Source: Oscillospiraceae bacterium
GTDB lineage: Bacteria > Bacillota > Clostridia > Oscillospirales > Ruminococcaceae
Assembly (NCBI GenBank): GCA_016302225.1
Contig: JAEDOB010000007.1
Location: 1 to 21,468 of the forward strand
DNA length: 21,468 bases
Reading direction: 5' to 3'
In this document: piece after piece, positions 15,617-21,468 of the stretch
Numbering within the stretch: the stretch's first letter is position 1
How the letters are laid out: each line of letters starts with the position of its first letter
Program-made: the position numbers and the translations under genes
Notes under the pieces: generated by a model
What the model was told of the DNA's origin: nothing
Seen by the model: only the letters and a program-made list of their open reading frames with translations
Databases searched by the model: none

Positions 15617-17035
15617 ATGAGAAATTTTAAGAAAACACTTGCACTTCTCTCTTCACTCGCAATGGCAGGTACAATGCTCGCAGGCTGCGGAGGCGGCGGC
15701 GACAATGCTACAACAACAGCTGCTGGCGGCAACGATGCTGCTGACACAACTGCTGCTGCAGGCGACGATTCTGCTGAAACCACAGCTGCTGCTGAGGGCG
15801 GAGATTCCGCAGCTGCTGCTGACGAGGGTAAGGTATTCAACATCTACGCTTGGAACGAAGAGTTCAAGGGCTTCTTCGAGAAGTACTACACTGTTCCCGA
15901 TGGAATCACTGTAAACTGGATCATCAATCCTTCCGACGGCGGCGTATATCAGGAAAAGCTGGACGAGGCTCTCCTTGCTCAGGCTGATGCTGCTGCTGAC
16001 GAGAAGATCGATATGTTCCTTGCTGAGGCTGACTACATCAAGAAGTACACAAATACTGATGCAACTCTCGATGTTACATCTATCGGCGTTCAGAAGGCTG
16101 ACACAATGTATCAGTACACAATTGACGCTGCTTCCGACGCTAACGGCGTTATGAAGGGTGTATCCTTCCAGTGCTGCCCTGCTGCACTGATCTACAGACG
16201 TTCTATCGCTAAGGACGTTATCGGTTCCGATGATCCTGCTGCTGTACAGGATGCTCTCAGCGACTGGAGCAAGTTCGAGTCCGTAGCTGCAACAGCTAAG
16301 GAAAAGGGCTACTACATGACAGCTTCTTACGCTGAAACATATCGTACATGGTCCAACAACGCTACTGAGGCTTGGGTTGACGCTAACAACAACCTGGTTG
16401 TTCCTCAGGCAATGAAGGATTACATCGCACAGGCTAAGAACTTCATGGATCAGGGCTACACACTCTCTGCAGGCGTTTGGGACGATGAAAAGACTGCTCA
16501 GATGTTTGCTGACGGTAAGACAATGTGCTTCTTCGGTCCTGCTTGGTACTACAACTTCTGCATGGGCAACGCTCAGGATCCCGATAAGGGCTGCAGCGGC
16601 GACTGGGCTATCTGCGAAGGTCCTCAGGCTTACTTCTGGGGCGGCACATGGCTCCTTGGTGCTACCGGCACTGACAACCCGACAATGCTTGCTGACATCA
16701 TGAACACCTTCACAGTAAACGAAGATGTCTGCACAAAGCTCGTTACAGACGAGATGCAGTTCTCCAACAACACTAAGGTAAACGAGACAGTTGCTTCCGA
16801 TCCCAACTACGGCAACGCATTCCTCGGCAACCAGAACGATACAGCACTCTTCTGTGAGCTCGCTAAGAACATCAAGTTCGAGAACAAGACTCAGTACGAC
16901 CAGCTCCTCAACGAGAACATCACAACTGTATTCCTTGACTACTTCAAGGGCACAATCTCTGAGGAAGAGGCTTATGCAAACTTCTACAAGTTCGTTTCTG
17001 AGAAGTATCCTGCAGTTACAGTTCCCGCTCAGTAA
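15617..17035 (+). CDS. ABC transporter sugar-binding lipoprotein
   Basis: A 472-residue extracellular solute-binding lipoprotein. The signal peptide ends in the lipobox LAGC with Cys23, followed by a Gly/Ala/Thr/Asp-rich linker to about residue 75 that keeps the binding domain off the membrane. The mature domain starts near KVFNIYAWNEEF. The pattern FMDQGYTLSAGVWDDEKTAQ and AMFGP-like segments fit the family 1 carbohydrate-binding proteins. The real start has AAGGAGG 9 bases upstream. Codons are strongly biased to GCT, AAC and TTC, consistent with high expression. The two permease genes lie 266 bases downstream. Which sugar it binds is unknown; cello- or other oligosaccharides are plausible for a gut Ruminococcus but not shown. 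Confidence 0.93.
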   Translation: MRNFKKTLALLSSLAMAGTMLAGCGGGGDNATTTAAGGNDAADTTAAAGDDSAETTAAAEGGDSAAAADEGKVFNIYAWNEEFKGFFEKYYTVPDGITVNWIINPSDGGVYQEKLDEALLAQADAAADEKIDMFLAEADYIKKYTNTDATLDVTSIGVQKADTMYQYTIDAASDANGVMKGVSFQCCPAALIYRRSIAKDVIGSDDPAAVQDALSDWSKFESVAATAKEKGYYMTASYAETYRTWSNNATEAWVDANNNLVVPQAMKDYIAQAKNFMDQGYTLSAGVWDDEKTAQMFADGKTMCFFGPAWYYNFCMGNAQDPDKGCSGDWAICEGPQAYFWGGTWLLGATGTDNPTMLADIMNTFTVNEDVCTKLVTDEMQFSNNTKVNETVASDPNYGNAFLGNQNDTALFCELAKNIKFENKTQYDQLLNENITTVFLDYFKGTISEEEAYANFYKFVSEKYPAVTVPAQ

Positions 17036-17065
17036 TTCTTTCTAACGTAACTTAAAAGTACTTGT

Positions 17066-17100
17066 GGGGCAAGGCAAATTCTTGTCTTGCCCCCTTATTT
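17066..17100 (+). terminator. Stem-loop after the binding-protein gene
   Basis: A 12-bp stem (GGGGCAAGGCAA / TTGTCTTGCCCC, loop ATTC, one G-T pair) is followed by a C and TTATTTTAT. It probably ends most transcripts after the binding-protein gene or protects that mRNA, giving more binding protein than permease. Confidence 0.75.
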
Positions 17101-17300
17101 TATCCATTTAAGCGAATTTTGAAACTTTTTTCACAAATAGTTGTACATTTTTGTGCAGTATGCACGAATTATTAATGACAGCCGCATTAGCGTGCAGCTG
17201 CAAAAATAAATATATAGAAATGCAGAATTAATTGTGAGCGCAGTTTCATCTGTTTAGCGGTAATAATACCCGATATTTTTACGTATGAGGTGGTACGAAA
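17101..17300 (+). other. Gap between binding protein and permease genes
   Basis: This 200-base AT-rich stretch has no gene. It holds GTGCA-GTA-TGCAC (17153-17165), the 10-base palindrome TGCAGCTGCA (17193-17202), and a GAGGTGG ribosome site (17287-17293) for the first permease. No convincing -35/-10 pair was found, so a separate permease promoter is possible but not shown. Confidence 0.4.
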
Positions 17301-18263
17301 ATGTCAAATAACAAGCGTAAATCTATCAGCTATGCAAAATGGGGTTACATATTCATCGCACCTTTCTTTATTGTATTTATCTTCTGTTCGCTCATTCCGT
17401 TGGTTTCGACGTTCTATAACAGCTTCTTCGAGAATTACCGTGACGGTCTGACGCAGGTAGGACCTAATTTTGTTGGCTTAGAAAACTACAAGAAATTGTT
17501 TACACCCGATAACACAGGTAATATACAGGTTATCGACTATACTGTAAATACAATGATAATGTGGGTAATGGGAGCTGTTCCTCAGCTTGTTGTAGCGCTC
17601 CTTTTAGCTATTTTCTTCACAGCAAACCGTCTTAATATTAAGGGACAGGCATTCTTCAAGACCGTTATTTACATGCCTAACCTTATCATGGCATCTGCTT
17701 TCTCGATGCTGTTCTTTACACTGTTCTCCAACGTTGGACCTATCAACCAGATAATCCAGTCAATGACAGGTGAGGTTTACGACTTCTTCGGAAAGACTGT
17801 ATCGGTACGTTCGTTGGTAGCATTTGTAAATTTCCTGATGTGGTTCGGTAATACTACCATCCTTCTGATGGCAGGTATTATGGGTATCGACGGAAGCCTG
17901 TTCGAAGCTGCTTCCATCGACGGCGCAACTTCTACTCAGGTACTCTTCAAGATCACTCTTCCTCTTCTGATGCCTATCATCGTATATGTTGCTATCACCG
18001 CTCTTATCGGTGGTCTGCAGATGTTCGATGTTCCTCAGATCCTTACTGCCGGTCACGGTAACCCGAACCGAACTTCTATGACGCTTGTAATGTATCTGAA
18101 CAACTACATCTCAACAAGTAAGAACTTCGGTATGGGCGGTGCGATCTCTGCGATCATGTTCATTATCACCGGCGCACTGAGCTTCGTTGTTTACAAGTCG
18201 CTTGTAACCGACGACAGCCCTAAGAAAAAGGTAAAGAAATCAAAGGGGGCTGAGTTATTATGA
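17301..18263 (+). CDS. Sugar ABC transporter permease (MalF-like)
   Basis: A 320-residue inner-membrane permease of the binding-protein-dependent type with about six membrane segments. The cytoplasmic EAA loop (EAASIDGATSTQVLFKITLP) contacts the ATPase. The N-terminus is short compared with E. coli MalF, as is normal in Gram-positive carbohydrate systems. A Lys-rich C-terminus (KKKVKKSK) is cytoplasmic. It overlaps the second permease by 4 bases (ATGA), indicating translational coupling. It pairs with the lipoprotein upstream to make a CUT1-type importer. No ATPase gene is in the locus. Confidence 0.94.
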   Translation: MSNNKRKSISYAKWGYIFIAPFFIVFIFCSLIPLVSTFYNSFFENYRDGLTQVGPNFVGLENYKKLFTPDNTGNIQVIDYTVNTMIMWVMGAVPQLVVALLLAIFFTANRLNIKGQAFFKTVIYMPNLIMASAFSMLFFTLFSNVGPINQIIQSMTGEVYDFFGKTVSVRSLVAFVNFLMWFGNTTILLMAGIMGIDGSLFEAASIDGATSTQVLFKITLPLLMPIIVYVAITALIGGLQMFDVPQILTAGHGNPNRTSMTLVMYLNNYISTSKNFGMGGAISAIMFIITGALSFVVYKSLVTDDSPKKKVKKSKGAELL

Positions 18264-19138
18264 GTACTGCTACCGATATGCAGGGACAGAACGAGCGAAT
18301 CAAGCTGACAGCTGCAAGAACAGGCGTCTATATCTTCATGGTGCTCATTGCTATCCTCTGTCTTTTCCCGTTCTATCTGCTGATAATCAACGCCTCCAGA
18401 TCCAATGCCGAGCTGCAGGCAGGTTTCACAATGATCCCCAGCACAAACTTTATTACAAACCTGAAAACCGCTTGGAACGATACCTCCCTTATCGCTATCC
18501 CTAAGGGACTGATGAACAGCTTTGTGATCGCTGCATCCTGCTGTCTGCTGTGTACATACTTCTCCGCTCTTACCGCTTACGGTATCCACGTTTACGACTT
18601 CAAGGGCAAGAAGCTTGCATTCAACTTCATCATGGTTGTAATGATGATCCCCACACAGGTATCCGCAGTTGGTTTCATTCAGCTGGTTTCCAAGGTTGGC
18701 CTTATGAACACATACTGGCCCCTTATCATTCCTTCCATCGCATCTCCCGCAGTATTCTTCTACATGAAGCAAAACATCGAGAGTACGATGCCCCTTGAGA
18801 TCATTGAAGCTGCCCGTGTTGACGGCGCAAACGAGTTCTTCACCTTCAACGCTATCGCACTTCCTATGCTGAAGCCCGCTATGGCTGTTCAGATGATCTT
18901 TGCATTCGTTCAGTCCTGGAACAACTTCTTTACTCCTGCGCTGATCATCAGCAAGAAGGACAAGTCAACTGTTCCTATCATGCTTGCTCTTCTGCGAAGC
19001 GAAATGAACTCTCGTAATGGTGACCTCGGTGAAATTTATATGTTTATCCTGCTCTCCATTATTCCCGTTGTTCTGGTTTATATCCTGCTTTCCAAGTTCA
19101 TCATCAAGGGTGTTACTATGGGTGGTGTAAAGGGTTGA
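18260..19138 (+). CDS. Sugar ABC transporter permease (MalG-like)
   Basis: A 292-residue inner-membrane permease, the second half of the transporter channel, with about six membrane segments. The EAA loop is EAARVDGANEFFTFNAIALP. The family pattern near the C-terminus (AFVQSWNNFFTPALI) is seen, as is the end LLSKFIIKGVTMGGVKG. It starts inside the stop of the first permease. The operon ends at a strong terminator 22 bases after its stop. The ATPase is probably a shared one such as an MsiK/MsmK type encoded elsewhere; this is inference from the gap in the gene set. Confidence 0.94.
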   Translation: MSTATDMQGQNERIKLTAARTGVYIFMVLIAILCLFPFYLLIINASRSNAELQAGFTMIPSTNFITNLKTAWNDTSLIAIPKGLMNSFVIAASCCLLCTYFSALTAYGIHVYDFKGKKLAFNFIMVVMMIPTQVSAVGFIQLVSKVGLMNTYWPLIIPSIASPAVFFYMKQNIESTMPLEIIEAARVDGANEFFTFNAIALPMLKPAMAVQMIFAFVQSWNNFFTPALIISKKDKSTVPIMLALLRSEMNSRNGDLGEIYMFILLSIIPVVLVYILLSKFIIKGVTMGGVKG

Positions 19139-19159
19139 TCCCCGTTTATACGCAATCTG

Positions 19160-19188
19160 CCGCTGTGGTTTTTCCGCAGCGGTTTTTT
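19160..19188 (+). terminator. Rho-independent terminator of the transporter operon
   Basis: A 9-bp stem (CCGCTGTGG / CCGCAGCGG with one G-T pair, five-T loop) is followed by six T. It lies 22 bases after the second permease stop. Confidence 0.93.
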
Positions 19189-19216
19189 GCATATTCGGCA
19201 GCTTTTTCGGTATAAT
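19187..19216 (+). promoter_or_regulatory. Candidate promoter into the 19.2-19.5 kb gap
   Basis: TTGCAT (19187-19192) and a perfect TATAAT (19211-19216) are 18 bp apart. It would transcribe the structured gap and the TauE pair, giving a leader of about 250 bases. It overlaps the terminator T-run by two bases. Confidence 0.5.
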
Positions 19217-19235
19217 ATTTTTGGAAATTTACCTT

Positions 19236-19355
19236 GTGAAATGCACAGCCTTTAAATGCAGCCGCAGCCTTGGTGAGCACTGTCACTATGTTTTGTCCCC
19301 GCAGCGATAGACAGTTACTCCGCCTTTGCCGCCCTACTGACGCCTTCTATTTCAC
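19236..19355. other. Structured non-coding element of unknown class
   Basis: GTGAAAT (19236-19242) and ATTTCAC (19349-19355) form a 7-bp closing repeat around about 105 bases. Inside, GAG-ACTGTC-TAT (19275-19289) pairs with ATA-GACAGT-CTC (19307-19320) with small bulges. It sits between a promoter and the TauE pair. The - strand also has an open frame from 19346 down to the stop at 19146-19148 (66 codons) without a ribosome site. I recognise no riboswitch or known RNA. It may be an mRNA leader, a small RNA, or a dispersed intergenic repeat. Confidence 0.4.
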
Positions 19356-19470
19356 CCATCTCACTACCCACCCTTATTCTATCATCATTAGCTTCAAAAA
19401 TATATCATGATATGTCGAAGTTGTATAACTTTCCGACTTTTTACATAAAACGCTTGAAGCAGGTGATATT

Positions 19471-19836
19471 ATGTCAGATAGAAAAAAGGTCAAGACAAAG
19501 CTTGTACTGACAGGCAGCGCAGTCGGATTTCTGAACGGACTGTTCGGTTCGGGCGGGGGAATAGTCGCCGTCCCGCTGCTGCGTTCCTGCGGGACAGACC
19601 AAAAGTCCGCCCACGCCTGTTCGCTGGCAGTCACCCTGCCATTGTCCGCATTATCGGCACTTCTGTATCTCGGAACAAGAGAACTGCCCTGGCAGGACGC
19701 ACTCCGCCTGATACCCGCAGGCATTCCGGGGGCACTTCTCGGCGGCATTCTGCTGAAAAAAATCCCGAATAAACCGCTGAAACGGCTATTCGGGATAATG
19801 ATGATAATAGCGGGAGGAAGGTTAATTCTTCGATGA
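19471..19836 (+). CDS. Half-size TauE/SafE (TSUP) membrane protein, N-terminal half type
   Basis: A 121-residue membrane protein with three to four hydrophobic segments. It matches the first half of the TauE/SafE family, which exports sulfite or sulfonated organic acids. The key motif is GFLNGLFGSGGGIVAVPLL (about 19-37), the family's conserved glycine cluster at the first repeat. Full-length members are about 250 residues with two such repeats; this gene holds one. An AGGTGAT ribosome site precedes the ATG. It overlaps the second half by 4 bases (ATGA), so translation is likely coupled. Substrate unknown. Confidence 0.87.
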   Translation: MSDRKKVKTKLVLTGSAVGFLNGLFGSGGGIVAVPLLRSCGTDQKSAHACSLAVTLPLSALSALLYLGTRELPWQDALRLIPAGIPGALLGGILLKKIPNKPLKRLFGIMMIIAGGRLILR

Positions 19837-20186
19837 TATATATCGCAGCATTTTTCTCGGCAATGCTTGCAGCAATGGGCGTCGGCGGCGGTATGCTGCT
19901 GATAATGTGGCTGACGATTTTCGGGGGATTTTCCCAGCTTGAAGCCCAGGGAATAAATCTGATTTGCTTTCTGCCAATCGCCGCCATTGCAGTTATTATC
20001 CACAGCAAAAACAAGCTTATCAATTGGAAGAAGCTGTTTCCCGTTATCCTTTCGGGATTGGCAGCGGCGGCAGTCGGCTTTGCGGCAGCACAGTTTGTCG
20101 GTTCGGAAATGCTGTCAAAGCTGTTTGGCGGGTTTATTGTGATTGCGGGGGTGAAGGAATTGTTCGGAAAATCGGACAGCAAGTAG
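19833..20186 (+). CDS. Half-size TauE/SafE (TSUP) membrane protein, C-terminal half type
   Basis: A 117-residue membrane protein with the second TauE-type repeat: AAMGVGGGMLLIMWL near residue 13-27, with four hydrophobic segments. With the preceding gene it totals 238 residues, the size of one complete TSUP transporter. Each half begins with its own methionine and glycine-rich motif, and the genes overlap by 4 bases, so a heterodimer is more likely than a simple frameshift. Its stop lies one base from the stop of the convergent acetyltransferase gene, with no clear terminator between. Confidence 0.85.
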   Translation: MIYIAAFFSAMLAAMGVGGGMLLIMWLTIFGGFSQLEAQGINLICFLPIAAIAVIIHSKNKLINWKKLFPVILSGLAAAAVGFAAAQFVGSEMLSKLFGGFIVIAGVKELFGKSDSK

Positions 20187-20187
20187 C

Positions 20188-20949
20188 TTATTGGTCGGAG
20201 AGTATTTTGAGCTTATTCGCCCCTATTTCCACCCAAGCAGGACGAAATCCGCAGTTTAAAGCAATATTCCACGAATGATAATTGGACAGACTCGTGCCGT
20301 AAAATGGAATGTCCCCACGCCGAATGATCTCATTTTTCAGCAGGGTAACAAGATACGTCCCCACGCCCATTGAACGGTACTTCGGCATAACGTCAATGCC
20401 TATCTGCTGCCAATGGGGAGCGTCCTCGGAGCAGCCCGCCATTCCCATAATTTCGTCACCGTCATATGCGCAGACAACTATCCTGTCGGGACGGTGTGGG
20501 AGAAATTCTCCGCAGATGGCATTTGGAAAACGTTCATCTCCGTAAAATCCGAAAAATTCCTCGTTATAAAACCACTTCACGGAATAATCCTTCTTCGGAC
20601 TGACATAATTATTCGGCAGAAACATATGATAAGTCGATGTGAGCGTATAACCAAATTCATTCAGTTCTTTTTCAAGCACCAGCAGCTTTGGAATTTCAAA
20701 AAGTGAGTGTCCGCTGCTGTTTTCCATATATTTTTTGAGAAACGGGTGAAGCCGTTCGTCTGCCGTAACTACCGCATTTCCGCCTGTTGTCGCCATATGG
20801 AAAAAGTATTTTTCAGGGGAATAGACACGCCGACCTTCCCTGATTTCGGAGATAGTCAGAACATTTTCGTCCTTACGAAAATCATCGGGAGCACAGTTAT
20901 ATTCAAGTGACAGAAGGTCAAGCAAGCTGTCAAAAGATTCGCTTTTCAT
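20188..20949 (-). CDS. GNAT-family N-acetyltransferase
   Basis: A 253-residue protein whose C-terminal half is a GNAT acetyltransferase fold. The acetyl-CoA site is IGIDVMPKYRSMGVGTYL, with RxxGxG at 192-197. It is followed by helix NEIIRRG and a second part YGTSLSNYHSWNIALNCGF, which is typical of GNAT motif B. The N-terminal region (1-130) is not recognised and may set substrate. It starts inside the stop of the upstream nucleotidyltransferase gene (4-base overlap). The substrate is unknown. Confidence 0.88.
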   Translation of the reverse strand: MKSESFDSLLDLLSLEYNCAPDDFRKDENVLTISEIREGRRVYSPEKYFFHMATTGGNAVVTADERLHPFLKKYMENSSGHSLFEIPKLLVLEKELNEFGYTLTSTYHMFLPNNYVSPKKDYSVKWFYNEEFFGFYGDERFPNAICGEFLPHRPDRIVVCAYDGDEIMGMAGCSEDAPHWQQIGIDVMPKYRSMGVGTYLVTLLKNEIIRRGDIPFYGTSLSNYHSWNIALNCGFRPAWVEIGANKLKILSDQ

Positions 20950-21468
20950 ATGTCCCCACCCTCTGCCGAAATGACTTGCAGAAACGCCTTGTTAAGCGGC
21001 TCCCAGCTGTTGTCCTTAACGGTTTCCGTGCTGTTTATTATCTGCTCGATCTTATCAAATTCCGCCTTGATATAGTCGTGGAGAATTTCTATCCTGTCAC
21101 CCTTTCCCATCTCGGGAGTTTTCATTTTAACTTCAAGCAATTTGTTTACAATGGGAATCAGTTCACACGGAAGCTCCGCTTTGCATAACTCGGAAAACAG
21201 CATTGGCGGGGGAGTGCCTTTGTCTAATATCCATTCGCAGGCAAGTAAAGTCCGCAGCACATAAAAATACTTTTTAAGCTTAACTTTTTCCCCGCTTAAA
21301 TGCTTTTTATAGTCGGATTTTGCCGTGCTGAAATAATGGTAAAGCCCCTTCTTCACATCAAAATAATCGTTCAGAAGTCCTCTGAAACTGTCCCATTTAT
21401 CGGACATACGATAAACGATAGGAGAGTTGCTCCATTCAAAAACTGTGGGATTTGACTTGTACAGAAGC
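20946..21468 (-). CDS. RlaP/YcgL-type nucleotidyltransferase, 5' end missing
   Basis: The visible C-terminal 173 residues of a protein of the DNA polymerase beta-like nucleotidyltransferase group (RlaP, YcgL). The frame is open to the window edge; the stretch NPTVFEWSNSPIVYR lies just before the internal Met at 21407, and this pattern is typical of RlaP proteins, so that Met is not the start. The catalytic N-terminal part is outside the window. The region after it is helical (LKKYFYVLRTLLACEWIL, then PPMLFSEL). It is upstream of and overlaps the GNAT gene by 4 bases. Role not known to me; family members are linked by some annotations to nucleotide transfer. Confidence 0.8.
   Translation of the reverse strand, partial: LLYKSNPTVFEWSNSPIVYRMSDKWDSFRGLLNDYFDVKKGLYHYFSTAKSDYKKHLSGEKVKLKKYFYVLRTLLACEWILDKGTPPPMLFSELCKAELPCELIPIVNKLLEVKMKTPEMGKGDRIEILHDYIKAEFDKIEQIINSTETVKDNSWEPLNKAFLQVISAEGGDI

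Noticed and set aside
17230..17240. AATTGTGAGCG, like half of the E. coli lac operator
   Set aside because: Only half of the operator is present and no inverted partner follows, so chance similarity is most likely.
19146..19346. Minus-strand open frame of 66 codons after the transporter operon
   Set aside because: No ribosome site and only a GTG start; it runs across the terminator hairpin. Kept only as part of the structured-element finding.
1..21468. CRISPR arrays, tRNA or rRNA genes, insertion sequences and attachment sites
   Set aside because: No regular repeat-spacer pattern, clover-leaf, transposase or long terminal inverted repeat was found on either strand by reading.

Overview
The window looks like a chromosomal stretch from a low-to-mid GC Firmicute of the Clostridia, most likely a Ruminococcus or other Oscillospiraceae gut or rumen bacterium. 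This is inferred from the strong AGGAGG-type ribosome sites, sigma-A-type promoters, a catabolite-response (cre) match, class B sortases, a SpoIID-domain protein, and a flippase-mazG-hup-rqcP block that resembles the Bacillus yabM-yabN-yabO neighbourhood. No rRNA, tRNA, transposase, phage gene or CRISPR array was seen.

Layout. (1) Positions 2-6428 hold a + strand cell-surface operon. It has four consecutive class B sortases, the first cut by the window edge, followed by a membrane-anchored SpoIID/LytB-domain protein, and it ends at a strong terminator. All four sortases keep the His-Cys-Arg catalytic triad. The third carries a large acidic cytoplasmic extension and a Thr/Ser-rich tail. (2) Positions 6445-8350 hold pyrimidine-nucleoside phosphorylase, then a small zinc-ribbon protein behind a consensus promoter, ending at a bidirectional terminator. 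(3) On the - strand, a PLP-dependent aminotransferase and trpS form a two-gene unit. (4) Positions 10737-14085 on the + strand hold a MATE/MOP-type flippase, mazG, the DNA-binding protein HU, the S4-domain ribosome quality-control factor RqcP and a 55-residue DUF3006 protein. (5) Positions 14086-19188 hold a sugar-uptake locus: a control region with a cre match, promoter and LacI-type operator, then a LacI regulator, a lipoprotein substrate-binding protein and two MalF/MalG-type permeases. There is no ATPase gene, so a shared ATPase elsewhere is likely. (6) After a structured non-coding stretch come two half-size TauE/SafE membrane proteins that overlap by 4 nt. (7) Convergent to them on the - strand are a GNAT acetyltransferase and the C-terminal part of an RlaP-type nucleotidyltransferase, also overlapping by 4 nt.

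How the genes work together. The sortases and the SpoIID protein probably act together on the outer face of the envelope, but no sortase substrate with a sorting signal is visible here. The regulator and transporter genes form a classic sugar-import cassette: the DNA suggests a carbon-catabolite input plus LacI self-control, with a hairpin separating the abundant binding protein from its permeases. The flippase-mazG-hup-rqcP block combines housekeeping functions (envelope lipid-linked precursor export, nucleotide-pool cleaning, nucleoid structure, ribosome rescue). The features most worth a second look are the sortase array, its shared juxtamembrane motif, the unusual third sortase, the structured intergenic element at 19236-19355 and the split TauE pair.
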